Shown here: piece after piece, positions 9,513 to 17,988 of the stretch
How positions within the stretch are numbered: position 1 is the stretch's first letter
Layout: each line of letters begins with the position of its first letter
Source of the DNA: Psychroserpens sp. SPM9
Lineage (GTDB): Bacteria > Bacteroidota > Bacteroidia > Flavobacteriales > Flavobacteriaceae
Assembly: GCF_025153525.1 (NCBI RefSeq)
Contig: NZ_JANZNR010000005.1
Coordinates: forward strand, 1-64,000
Reading direction: 5' to 3'
DNA length: 64,000 nt
Notes under the pieces: generated by a model
The model's database searches: none
The model's input: the letters and a program-made list of their open reading frames with translations, nothing else
What the model was told of the DNA's origin: nothing
Translations under genes and position numbers: made by a program

Positions 9513-10898
9513 ATGAAACGATTACTAATTGCTCTGTGTGCAATCTCAATATTTGCATGTAAGCAAGAACCTAAAATCGATTATGCTATTCTAACTGGTA
9601 AAGTAGAAAACACAAAAATCACTAAAGCCATGCTAAATGGTTCCGATTTTAAAACCGAAATAGCGATTAACGAAGACGGTACTTTTTCTGACACACTTCA
9701 AATTCCTGAAAACGGATTTTACACTTTATCCATAGGTCGAGAATACACACCAATGTATCTAAGTACTGGTGATCATTTAAATGTTGCTATTGATGCAAAA
9801 AACTTTGACGATACTGTAACTTATACAGGTGAAGGTTCTGTAGAGAATAATTATTTAGCTGCAAAAACTTTAAATACCGAAAAAGCAGCAGCTAATGTTG
9901 TGGCGTTTTATTCGATGGAAGAAGCCGAATTTAAAACGAAACTTTCTGAACTTAAAAAAGAAAATGAAGCGCTTTTAAATGGATTAGAAGCCGCTGATGA
10001 AACATTTTTAGCGACCGAAAAGCAAAATTTAGTTTATGATAATTATGCGATGTTGAATACTTATGTTAAGCGACATGGTTATTACACCAAAAAAGAAGAC
10101 TTTGAAGTTTCTGAAGGTTTTATTCCTGAAGACTTGAAAAACTTAAGCTTTGACGATGCCAATGCTTACAAATCTTCAAGATCGTATAAAGACATGGCCT
10201 TTGATGATGCCTTGACAAGTATATTTAATGATTTGGGTGATGATATTTCTTCGGTTGCACCTGAAGATTTAAAAGGCATCTCAGATATTAAAATACAAGC
10301 TTTAAAGAATGAAGTTGTTGGCTATTTAAGTAGCTTTTTAGTATCGCCAGGAAATCCAAATATGGAAGCTGTTTATAATTTTTTCATCAACAATTCTACT
10401 GATGAGGATACAAATAAAAAACTGACAGAAACCTATGAAAAAAATAAGGATTTGGTCAAAGGAAAACCGTCACCTCAATTTGTAAACTACGAAAATCATA
10501 AAGGCGGAGAAGTATCGCTTACAGATTTAAAAGGAAAGTATGTTTATGTTGATGTTTGGGCGACTTGGTGCGGACCATGTATTAAGGAAATTCCATCACT
10601 TAAAGAAGTTGAAAAGAAGTTCCATAACGAAAATATCGAATTTGTAAGCGCTTCTATCGATCAAGCCAAAGACCATGACAAATGGGTAGCTATGGTAAAT
10701 GATAAAGACTTAGGAGGTCTTCAATTAATGGCTGACAACGATTGGAAATCTCAATTTGTTCAAGAGTATGCTATTCAAGGTATTCCAAGATTTATTTTAA
10801 TCGATCCTGATGGAAACATCGTAAGTGCCGATGCACCTAGACCATCCAATCCAAAATTAATAGAATTATTAGAAGAAGAACTTAAGATGCAACCTTAA
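9513..10898 (+). CDS. TlpA-family thioredoxin-fold lipoprotein
   Basis: A 461-residue lipoprotein: hydrophobic leader, lipobox SIFAC with Cys16. The N-terminal part resembles the beta-rich DUF4369-like domain often fused to thioredoxin folds in Bacteroidota. The C-terminal 140 residues form a TlpA/AhpC-TSA-like domain with the redox motif WCGPC (Cys about 352 and 355) and the cis-proline segment IQGIPRFILID. It probably acts at the membrane on extracytoplasmic thiols or disulfides; the partner is not indicated. It is monocistronic, with its own -7 element and a strong bidirectional terminator just downstream. Confidence 0.85.
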   Translation: MKRLLIALCAISIFACKQEPKIDYAILTGKVENTKITKAMLNGSDFKTEIAINEDGTFSDTLQIPENGFYTLSIGREYTPMYLSTGDHLNVAIDAKNFDDTVTYTGEGSVENNYLAAKTLNTEKAAANVVAFYSMEEAEFKTKLSELKKENEALLNGLEAADETFLATEKQNLVYDNYAMLNTYVKRHGYYTKKEDFEVSEGFIPEDLKNLSFDDANAYKSSRSYKDMAFDDALTSIFNDLGDDISSVAPEDLKGISDIKIQALKNEVVGYLSSFLVSPGNPNMEAVYNFFINNSTDEDTNKKLTETYEKNKDLVKGKPSPQFVNYENHKGGEVSLTDLKGKYVYVDVWATWCGPCIKEIPSLKEVEKKFHNENIEFVSASIDQAKDHDKWVAMVNDKDLGGLQLMADNDWKSQFVQEYAIQGIPRFILIDPDGNIVSADAPRPSNPKLIELLEEELKMQP

Positions 10899-10913
10899 GT
10901 TTTTGAATCATTA

Positions 10914-10948
10914 TAAAAAAAAGCCGCTCATTGGAGCGGCTTTTTTTA
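10914..10948. terminator. Bidirectional intrinsic terminator
   Basis: Perfect hairpin AAGCCGCTC / ATTG / GAGCGGCTT (10921-10942) with an A-run before and a T-run after. It lies between the convergent TlpA-like gene (ends 10898) and nnr (ends 10952) and can serve both strands. Confidence 0.9.
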
Positions 10949-10951
10949 TTT

Positions 10952-12502
10952 CTATTTTTCAGGTTGCGCAGCTTCTACCTGTGGCTGTTCCGGTTGTTTA
11001 AACAAGTCGATATATGCCTCACCTAAAGCTTCAATAACATGGCTTGCAATAAGACTTTGATAACCTAAATCTTCTATAGCTATATCGGCAGCTTTTCCGT
11101 GTAGATACACTCCAAAAACTGTTGCCGAAAGCGCATCATAGCCTTGCGAAATCAAGCCTGTAATCACGCCAGTTAAGACATCACCAGTTCCTGCTGTTGC
11201 CATTCCAGGATTGCCAGTAGTATTGACATAGTATTTATCATTAAAAACAGTGATGGTATTTGCCCCTTTAATCACTAAAATTACTTTGTGTTTTTTAGAA
11301 AATGCCTTCGCTTTTGAAAGCTTATCAAAATCGTCTTTCCATGTTCCAATTAAACGTTCCAATTCTTTGGGATGTGGCGTTAAAACAGTCTGCTCTGGAA
11401 GATGCTTTAATAGTGCTTTTTTCTTTGACAAACTATTAAGTCCGTCTGCATCAATAACCAAAGGCGTTTTATTAGATTTTAAGAATTTCTCCAGTGCAGA
11501 AATCGTTTGGGCTTCTGTTCCCATACCCATTCCCAAACCTATCACCGTAGGTTCAATATCAAAAGATATATTTGAAATATGGGTTTCCTGTTCATCTGTA
11601 ATAACCATCGCTTCAGGAAACGCGGTTTGCATAATCTGATAACCACACTTTGGCACAAAAGCGGTCACCAAACCAGCACCAATTGACAACGCTGCTCTAC
11701 TACTCAACACAACAGCTCCCATTTTTCCATAACTTCCTCCAATAATAAAACTATGACCAAAATCACCTTTGTGAGCATACTTCTCTCGGGGTTTATAAAT
11801 GGGTAAAACTTCATGCTTTCCAATTAATTCTGCTTCAGTTTCTGTAACGTATAAAAATTCTCTGTCGATTCCAATATCTAAGACTTCCCATTGTATAGAA
11901 AACTTGGAAGTATCAGGTAAAAAGAATATCAATTTTGGTGACTGAAAACTCAAGGTATAATTTGCCCAAACTACTGCATTCTCATCTTCAGGAACTTGAT
12001 CTGTATACATACCTGAAGGAATATCGACTGAAAGCGTAAACGCCTGACTTTTTTTAAAGTGCACAAATAAAGATATTACCCAATCATCTGCTGGTCTGTT
12101 GAGTCCAATTCCGAAGATAGCATCCACAATAATATCATCTTTATGAATCTCTGGGAAATCGGCTTCACAACCTAACATTTCAGGCCACTTTTTTGTTGTT
12201 TGTTTTATCAAATCATAATTAATCAAAAAGTCTTTGGTACGTTTATCGCTACAGTTAACTACGTAGGTTTTCACATTATAGCCATGGGTTATTAAATGCC
12301 TAGCGACAACCAGACCATCACCACCGTTATTTCCTATGCCGCAAAACACATGAATTGGCACTTGAGCTCCTTGCATTCGAACATGCAACCAATTAAAAAT
12401 TTGTATTCCTGCGCGTTCCATTAACTCGGTGGATGTAATGTTTTGTTTTTTTGATGTTAGCGCATCACCTTCATAAATTTGTTCTTTAGAAAAAATCTTC
12501 AT
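10952..12502 (-). CDS. nnr: Bifunctional NAD(P)H-hydrate epimerase / ADP-dependent NAD(P)H-hydrate dehydratase
   Basis: Metabolite-repair enzyme of 516 residues. The N-terminal YjeF_N epimerase domain (about 1-215; CGIGNNGGDGLVVARHL, DAIFGIGL) interconverts R and S forms of damaged NAD(P)HX. The C-terminal ribokinase-like dehydratase (about 240-500; GDFGHSFIIGGSYGKMGA, VIDADGLN, NPGMATAGTGDVLTG) restores NAD(P)H using ADP. The fusion is the normal bacterial form. A 16-residue Pro/Glu/Gln-rich tail extends the C-terminus. The gene is transcribed alone and diverges from the thr operon. Confidence 0.95.
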   Translation of the reverse strand: MKIFSKEQIYEGDALTSKKQNITSTELMERAGIQIFNWLHVRMQGAQVPIHVFCGIGNNGGDGLVVARHLITHGYNVKTYVVNCSDKRTKDFLINYDLIKQTTKKWPEMLGCEADFPEIHKDDIIVDAIFGIGLNRPADDWVISLFVHFKKSQAFTLSVDIPSGMYTDQVPEDENAVVWANYTLSFQSPKLIFFLPDTSKFSIQWEVLDIGIDREFLYVTETEAELIGKHEVLPIYKPREKYAHKGDFGHSFIIGGSYGKMGAVVLSSRAALSIGAGLVTAFVPKCGYQIMQTAFPEAMVITDEQETHISNISFDIEPTVIGLGMGMGTEAQTISALEKFLKSNKTPLVIDADGLNSLSKKKALLKHLPEQTVLTPHPKELERLIGTWKDDFDKLSKAKAFSKKHKVILVIKGANTITVFNDKYYVNTTGNPGMATAGTGDVLTGVITGLISQGYDALSATVFGVYLHGKAADIAIEDLGYQSLIASHVIEALGEAYIDLFKQPEQPQVEAAQPEK

Positions 12503-12634
12503 GTATTTGGTTTAAAATCAATTGTTAAATTGTCAGTTTTCACGGATAAAAAGCCTTATTAAATCATTTTTTTTGTATTAAACTGAAAAATACGCAAAAT
12601 GACCCGTTAAGTTTTTTTTCTCTTGTAAAAATAA

Positions 12635-12642
12635 TACATTTG
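12635..12642 (+). promoter_or_regulatory. -7 promoter element of the threonine operon
   Basis: TACATTTG fits TAnnTTTG. Transcription would begin near 12649, about 14 nt before the leader-peptide ATG at 12663. A -33 TTTG at the right distance is not seen (the position is a T-run). The stretch 12503-12634 shows nothing else. Confidence 0.5.
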
Positions 12643-12662
12643 AAAGGTATAGACTATTAAAA

Positions 12663-12749
12663 ATGCTAAACGACAGACAAATATCAATTCAAATCTTCTC
12701 AATTGGTTTTGGGATTACATTTATTATGACGACCCTTAGGGGTTTTTAG
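12663..12749 (+). CDS. thrL: Putative Ile/Thr-rich leader peptide of the thr operon
   Basis: A 28-codon frame (ATG 12663, TAG 12747-12749) lies between the operon promoter and thrA. It begins MLNDRQISIQIFS and ends IMTTLRGF. Six Ile codons (7, 9, 11, 14, 18, 21) and three Thr codons (19, 23, 24) are the two amino acids made from this pathway, as in the enterobacterial thrL attenuator peptide. The 3' end of the frame overlaps a short ACCC/GGGT hairpin followed by five T (12732-12747). Function as a ribosome-stalling leader is inferred from composition and position; there is no long classical terminator, so the mechanism may differ from enterobacteria. Confidence 0.6.
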   Translation: MLNDRQISIQIFSIGFGITFIMTTLRGF

Positions 12750-12819
12750 TCTCTACATACACAACATACCCACATCCTGGTCTAGGAAAAATCAAACTAA
12801 CAACATTAAATAACTACAG

Positions 12820-15267
12820 ATGAATGTTTTAAAATTTGGCGGAACTTCAGTAGGTTCTACAAAAAACATAAATAATGTCATTTCAATTTTAGAAACCTAT
12901 TCAAAAACCGATAAGGTTATTGGTGTCGTTTCTGCGGTTGGCGGCATTACAGACAAGTTGCTAAAAGCGGGTGAATTAGCACAAAATAAAGACCAAAATT
13001 ACATTTCAGAATTTGATCAAATTAGTGAGATTCACAATACTATTTTATCTGAGTTAATTCCTGCAGAAAGCCCATCGGTCGCCAACCATCTTAACGATAA
13101 ATTACAGGAACTTAGGAGTCTTTTAGATGGTATTTTTTTAATTAATGAATTATCTCCAAAAACCTCAGATAAACTCGTGAGTTTTGGTGAGCTATTATCC
13201 TCATATATTATTGCTGAAACACTTAAATCAAGAGGTTTAAATGGTCTTCGGAAAAATAGTCAAGAACTCATTGTCACGAATTCTAATTTTACCAAAGCCG
13301 AGGTTCTATTCCAACAAACCAATGACAATATCACACAGTATTTTTCGGAAGCATCCCAACAAATAACCATACTTCCTGGCTTTATTTCAAAATCAATTAC
13401 AGGTGATATCACAACACTAGGAAGAGGTGGCTCCGATTTTACAGCGGCCATCATTGCTGCGGCTTTAAATGTTAACCGACTCGAAATCTGGACCGATGTG
13501 AGTGGCATGTATACTACCAATCCCAAATTGGTAAAACAGGCCTTTCCTATTCAAAAAATTTCCTATCAGGAAGCCATGGAATTGTCACATTTTGGAGCCA
13601 AAGTTTTATACCCTCCAACCGTTCAGCCTGTATTAGATCTAAACATTCCGATTCATATTAAAAACACCATGGAACCAGAAGCAACTGGCACCATTATTTC
13701 TAACGACTTAAAAGACGATAATACGCATCCCGTAAAAGGGATCACCAACATTAATAATATCGCTTTATTGACGCTTCAAGGGAGTGGTATGGTTGGAATC
13801 CCTGGGTTTTCAAAACGCTTGTTTGAAACCTTAGCCCAAGAGAAAATAAATGTGATTTTTATAACGCAAGCCTCTTCAGAACACTCGATTTGTTTTGGTA
13901 TTGACAGTAAAGATTCTCATCAAGCTAAAACCGCCATTGATACTACTTTTGAGAATGAAATTTCATTGCATAAAATAGACCCAATTATTGTGGAATCAGG
14001 ATTGTCTATTATTGCACTTGTGGGTGATCAAATGAAAAGCCATCAAGGGATTAGCGGTAAAATGTTTCGAACCTTAGGAAAGAATAATATTAATATTCGA
14101 GCTATTGCTCAAGGTGCTTCTGAAAGAAATATTTCGGCTGTTATTGTTGAAAAGGATGTCAAAAAAGCTCTCAACACTTTACATGAACGATTTTTTGAAG
14201 ATAAAAACAAACAGCTTAATGTATTTATTACTGGTGTTGGCAATGTTGGCGAACGTCTTGTAGAACAAATTAAACAACAAAAAAAATATCTCAAAGAGCA
14301 ACTTAAAATCAACCTTAAAGTGGTTGGGATTTCCAATTCCAGAACCATGATTTTTGATGATTCTGGTTTAGCTTTAAAACAGTGGAAAACAGACTTAGCT
14401 TCTGGAGAAAAAGCAACCTTAAACGGATTTCTAGAGCGAGCAAAGGCGTTTAATTTACGTAATAGCATCTTCGTAGATGTAACGGCAAATGAAGAGGTTT
14501 CAAATCTTTATGCTGCCTATTTAAGAGAGAGTATTGCTGTAGTTGCTTGTAATAAAATAGCTTGTTCTAGTAACATAGAAAACTACAAAAAATTAAAAGA
14601 TTTATCGAGAAAATACAATGCGTCATTTTTATTTGAAACCAATGTTGGCGCAGGACTTCCTGTGATAGACACCCTAAATAATTTAATCGCTTCAGGTGAC
14701 AAAATCACTTCTATTCAAGCGGTATTATCGGGAAGCCTTAACTTTGTTTTCAATAATTTTAATGCCTCAACAAAATTTCATGATGTTGTAAAACAAGCTC
14801 AGGAAGAAGGCTATACTGAACCTGATCCAAGAATAGATTTGAGTGGTATTGATGTCGCGAGAAAAATTTTAATTTTAGCACGTGAAAGTGGTACCGATAT
14901 GAATCTTTCAGATATTGAAAATGAATCTTTTTTAACTCAGGCGAATCTGGAAAGCGATTCTGTGGCTGATTTTTATCAGACTTTACTTGATGACGAAGCT
15001 CATTTTCAAAGTTTGTATGCGTCGGCCCAAGCCAATGATTGCCAGTTAAAATATGTTGCCGAATTCAATAATGGCAACGCTAAAGTTGGACTGAAAGAAA
15101 TTCCGAAAGGCCATCCATTTTACAACCTTGAAGGTAAAGATAATATTGTGATGTATTACTCACAGCGATACCCAGAACAACCCATGATTATTAAAGGCGC
15201 TGGCGCTGGTGCAGATGTTACTGCCTCCGGACTTTTTGCTGATATTATCAGAATAGGAAACAATTGA
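12820..15267 (+). CDS. thrA: Bifunctional aspartate kinase / homoserine dehydrogenase I
   Basis: Catalyses the first and third steps from aspartate to homoserine. The 815 residues are close to E. coli ThrA (820). Aspartokinase domain about 1-290 (VLKFGGTSVGS at the N-terminus; TTLGRGGSDFTAA), tandem ACT domains about 310-460 for allosteric control (QGASERNISAVI), then homoserine dehydrogenase from about 465 (FITGVGNVGERL Rossmann motif; GLPVIDTL; EPDPRIDLSGIDVARK). It is the first gene of thrA-thrB-thrC. Its TGA shares one base with the thrB ATG, implying coupled translation. Threonine feedback inhibition is expected from the family. Confidence 0.96.
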   Translation: MNVLKFGGTSVGSTKNINNVISILETYSKTDKVIGVVSAVGGITDKLLKAGELAQNKDQNYISEFDQISEIHNTILSELIPAESPSVANHLNDKLQELRSLLDGIFLINELSPKTSDKLVSFGELLSSYIIAETLKSRGLNGLRKNSQELIVTNSNFTKAEVLFQQTNDNITQYFSEASQQITILPGFISKSITGDITTLGRGGSDFTAAIIAAALNVNRLEIWTDVSGMYTTNPKLVKQAFPIQKISYQEAMELSHFGAKVLYPPTVQPVLDLNIPIHIKNTMEPEATGTIISNDLKDDNTHPVKGITNINNIALLTLQGSGMVGIPGFSKRLFETLAQEKINVIFITQASSEHSICFGIDSKDSHQAKTAIDTTFENEISLHKIDPIIVESGLSIIALVGDQMKSHQGISGKMFRTLGKNNINIRAIAQGASERNISAVIVEKDVKKALNTLHERFFEDKNKQLNVFITGVGNVGERLVEQIKQQKKYLKEQLKINLKVVGISNSRTMIFDDSGLALKQWKTDLASGEKATLNGFLERAKAFNLRNSIFVDVTANEEVSNLYAAYLRESIAVVACNKIACSSNIENYKKLKDLSRKYNASFLFETNVGAGLPVIDTLNNLIASGDKITSIQAVLSGSLNFVFNNFNASTKFHDVVKQAQEEGYTEPDPRIDLSGIDVARKILILARESGTDMNLSDIENESFLTQANLESDSVADFYQTLLDDEAHFQSLYASAQANDCQLKYVAEFNNGNAKVGLKEIPKGHPFYNLEGKDNIVMYYSQRYPEQPMIIKGAGAGADVTASGLFADIIRIGNN

Positions 15268-16187
15268 TGAAAGAACTAAGAATAGTCTCACCTGCCACTG
15301 TTGCAAATGTATCTTGCGGCTTTGATGTACTCGGATTTTGCCTCGATAATATTGGCGATGAAATGGTCATTCGTACTACCGACAAAAAAGGCATTCATAT
15401 CACCAAAATTGAAGGGTACGATTTACCGTTTGAAGCCGAAAAAAATGTAGCTGGTGTCTCGGCATTGGCTATGCTTGAAGACGCACAGATTGATCACGGA
15501 TTTGAAATCGAAATTTACAAAAAAATCAAACCGGGAAGCGGGATTGGAAGCAGTTCTGCCAGTGCTGTAGGAAGTGTTTTTGCAATGAATGAATTATTAG
15601 GCAGACCTTATAACAAAACTGAATTGACAAACTTTGCCATGAAAGGTGAAGCCCTAGCGAGTCAATGTGAACATGCCGACAATATTGCACCTGCTATTTT
15701 TGGCGGATTTACATTAGTAAAATCGGTTGCACCTTTAGACATTTTACAGCTGCCAACACCTGAAAATTTATATGCTGTTATACTTCATCCACAAATTGAA
15801 ATAAAAACAGCAGAAGCCCGAGCTATTTTACCAAAAACGGTACCTTTAAAAGATGCTATAACGCAATGGTCTAATGTTGGAAGTCTGGTACATGCCTTAC
15901 ATACCAATGATTACAATTTATTAAGCAAATCGCTTACCGATGTTGTTGTTGAGCCCTATCGCAGTCGGTTAATTCCCCATTTTAATGCTGTCAGACAAAG
16001 TGCTTTAGAACATGGCGCTTTAGGGGTTGGAATTTCGGGATCTGGACCTTCAATTTTTAGTCTATGTCACGGAAATGAAAAGGCAGAGCAAGTGGTTGTA
16101 GCGTTAAAAAAACTATATGCAGAAACAGCTATTCCTTTTGAAATTTATTGTTCAAAAATAAACACTCAAGGCATTAAAATTATATAA
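15267..16187 (+). CDS. thrB: Homoserine kinase
   Basis: GHMP-family kinase that phosphorylates homoserine for threonine synthesis. It has 306 residues. SPATVANVSCGFDVLGF near the N-terminus and the ATP-binding GSGIGSSSASAVGSV (about 91-105) are diagnostic, with GVGISGSGPSIF near the C-terminus. I use the ATG at 15267, which overlaps the thrA stop as TGATG, rather than an in-frame TTG one codon upstream. thrC begins on the base after its stop, so the three genes form one tightly packed operon. Confidence 0.95.
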   Translation: MKELRIVSPATVANVSCGFDVLGFCLDNIGDEMVIRTTDKKGIHITKIEGYDLPFEAEKNVAGVSALAMLEDAQIDHGFEIEIYKKIKPGSGIGSSSASAVGSVFAMNELLGRPYNKTELTNFAMKGEALASQCEHADNIAPAIFGGFTLVKSVAPLDILQLPTPENLYAVILHPQIEIKTAEARAILPKTVPLKDAITQWSNVGSLVHALHTNDYNLLSKSLTDVVVEPYRSRLIPHFNAVRQSALEHGALGVGISGSGPSIFSLCHGNEKAEQVVVALKKLYAETAIPFEIYCSKINTQGIKII

Positions 16188-17486
16188 ATGAATTATTACA
16201 GTTTAAATAGAAAAGCACCAGACACAAGCTTTGAACAAGCTGTCATTAAGGGATTAGCACCCGATCGAGGTTTGTATTTTCCGAAAGAAATAACAACTTT
16301 GCCTGCTTCCTTTTTTAAAGACATAGACAGTAAAACTAATACTGAAATTGCCTTTGAAGCCATTAAGCAATTTATAAGTCCAGAAATCCCTGAAAACACT
16401 CTAAAAACCATTATCGAAGAGACTTTAGCTTTCGATTTCCCTGTTGTAAAACTCAGTGATTCAATTTCAACTTTAGAATTATTTCACGGACCAACCATGG
16501 CGTTTAAGGATGTTGGGGCTCGGTTTATGGCGCGATGTTTAGGGTACTTTAATCAAAATAACACGAATGATGTTACCGTTTTAGTGGCGACTTCTGGCGA
16601 TACTGGTGGCGCTGTTGCCAATGGTTTTTTAGGCGTAAAAGGTGTGAATGTTGTTATTTTATATCCTTCAGGAAAAGTAAGTGCGATTCAAGAAAAACAA
16701 CTGACTACACTGGGACAAAATATTACAGCTTTAGAGGTCGATGGCGTTTTTGATGATTGTCAGGATATGGTAAAAAAAGCCTTTCTTGACGAATCGATTA
16801 CAAGTCAAATGCAACTTACTTCAGCAAATTCGATAAATGTAGCGCGATGGTTGCCACAGCTCTTTTATTTTATCTTTGCCTATAAGCAATTGCACAAACA
16901 TCATGACGAGATTGTATTTTCGATTCCTAGTGGCAACTTCGGAAATATCTGTGCTGGAATGATGGCACAACAGTTAGGCTTGCCTATACAACATTTTATC
17001 GCATCAAACAATGCTAACAATGTTGTTACCAACTACTTAAAAACCAAAAATTACAGTCCGAAACCTTCAGTTCAAACCCTAAGTAATGCCATGGACGTTG
17101 GAAATCCAAGTAATTTTGTCCGCATTCAGGAAATTTACAACAACGACTTTGAAACATTAAAGCAAAACTTATCTTCATTTAGTTATACTGATGACGACAC
17201 TAAAGCGGCCTTATTAGAAATTTACGAGCGCTATAACTACATTGCAGATCCGCATGGTGCCGTTGGTTACTTAGGATGCAAAGACTACCTTAAAACGCAT
17301 AAAAATGCGCATTGTGTATTTTTAGAAACGGCACATCCAACCAAGTTTTTAGATGTTGTTGAAGAAGTGATTCAAACTAAAGTTGACTTACCTCCTCAAA
17401 TAAAAGCGGTGATGGACAAGACAAAAGTAGCTACTAAGATTTCTGATTATGAGGATTTGAAAGCCTATTTACTCAAAACAATTTAA
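16188..17486 (+). CDS. thrC: Threonine synthase
   Basis: PLP-dependent enzyme converting O-phosphohomoserine to threonine, the last step of the operon's pathway. It has 432 residues, the usual length of the type found in enterobacteria. The N-terminal segment YYSLNRKAPDTSFEQAV is followed by LFHGPTMAFKDVGARFMAR, where the Lys (about 107) should bind PLP, and by the phosphate-binding ATSGDTGGAV. SIPSGNFGNICAG is also present. The start codon directly abuts the thrB stop. The weak promoter after it suggests that the following lipoprotein gene is separately transcribed. Confidence 0.96.
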   Translation: MNYYSLNRKAPDTSFEQAVIKGLAPDRGLYFPKEITTLPASFFKDIDSKTNTEIAFEAIKQFISPEIPENTLKTIIEETLAFDFPVVKLSDSISTLELFHGPTMAFKDVGARFMARCLGYFNQNNTNDVTVLVATSGDTGGAVANGFLGVKGVNVVILYPSGKVSAIQEKQLTTLGQNITALEVDGVFDDCQDMVKKAFLDESITSQMQLTSANSINVARWLPQLFYFIFAYKQLHKHHDEIVFSIPSGNFGNICAGMMAQQLGLPIQHFIASNNANNVVTNYLKTKNYSPKPSVQTLSNAMDVGNPSNFVRIQEIYNNDFETLKQNLSSFSYTDDDTKAALLEIYERYNYIADPHGAVGYLGCKDYLKTHKNAHCVFLETAHPTKFLDVVEEVIQTKVDLPPQIKAVMDKTKVATKISDYEDLKAYLLKTI

Positions 17487-17496
17487 CCTCTGAAAT

Positions 17497-17504
17497 TACG
17501 TTTG
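17497..17504 (+). promoter_or_regulatory. -7 promoter element for the small lipoprotein gene
   Basis: TACGTTTG fits TAnnTTTG and is 25 bp upstream of ATG 17530, just after the thrC stop. There is no clear -33 element. Confidence 0.35.
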
Positions 17505-17529
17505 AATTTTATATCAGAATCAAAACTTT

Positions 17530-17958
17530 ATGACTTCTTTTGTTTCTAAAACCTTCTTCGTAATTCTCATAAGTTTATCATTTTTTTCTTGTGACAGACC
17601 ACAATGCGACACTAATAACACTGTGTTTTTGAACTACGAAGTTACAAGTAATGAATACCAAACCGAAGTTGCCAAACTCATAGAATCTATTGGTATAGAA
17701 AACCTCAGGTTTTGGTTGGCAGATTATATAGAAAAAGCCGACAAACATTATTTTATATTTTATACACAAGGCCATGATTTATGTGCTCAAATGATGGTTC
17801 AGGTGGATGCAGAAAACCCTAATTTTGGTGAGCTTATCAAGACAAAAGGTAAAGGCAGATTCAATGCTGAATTTGTTGGACTCTTAGTTGATATTGTTCC
17901 TAAAAACCCTAATCAAATTGAGTTCATCTACAAGAGCCACAAACGCATTATTGATTAA
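17530..17958 (+). CDS. Hypothetical small lipoprotein
   Basis: 142 residues with a lipoprotein signal peptide (ISLSFFSC, Cys21) and a compact predicted soluble domain. Three further Cys (in RPQCD, HDLCAQ and near the lipobox) are noted. I do not recognise the family. It follows thrC by 43 bp and has a possible promoter of its own; nothing indicates a link to threonine metabolism. It converges with the surface-protein operon ending at 17989, with only 30 bp between. Confidence 0.75.
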   Translation: MTSFVSKTFFVILISLSFFSCDRPQCDTNNTVFLNYEVTSNEYQTEVAKLIESIGIENLRFWLADYIEKADKHYFIFYTQGHDLCAQMMVQVDAENPNFGELIKTKGKGRFNAEFVGLLVDIVPKNPNQIEFIYKSHKRIID

Positions 17959-17988
17959 CTATAAACCAAATGAGTTGTTGCCTCTGGA

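Noticed and set aside
11250-11639. Plus-strand frame of 129 codons
   Set aside because: Antisense shadow of the nnr dehydratase domain, whose motifs are on the minus strand.
12732-12760. Classical enterobacterial-type thr attenuator terminator
   Set aside because: Only a 4-bp stem with five T is present; there is no long terminator/antiterminator pair, so only the leader peptide is reported.
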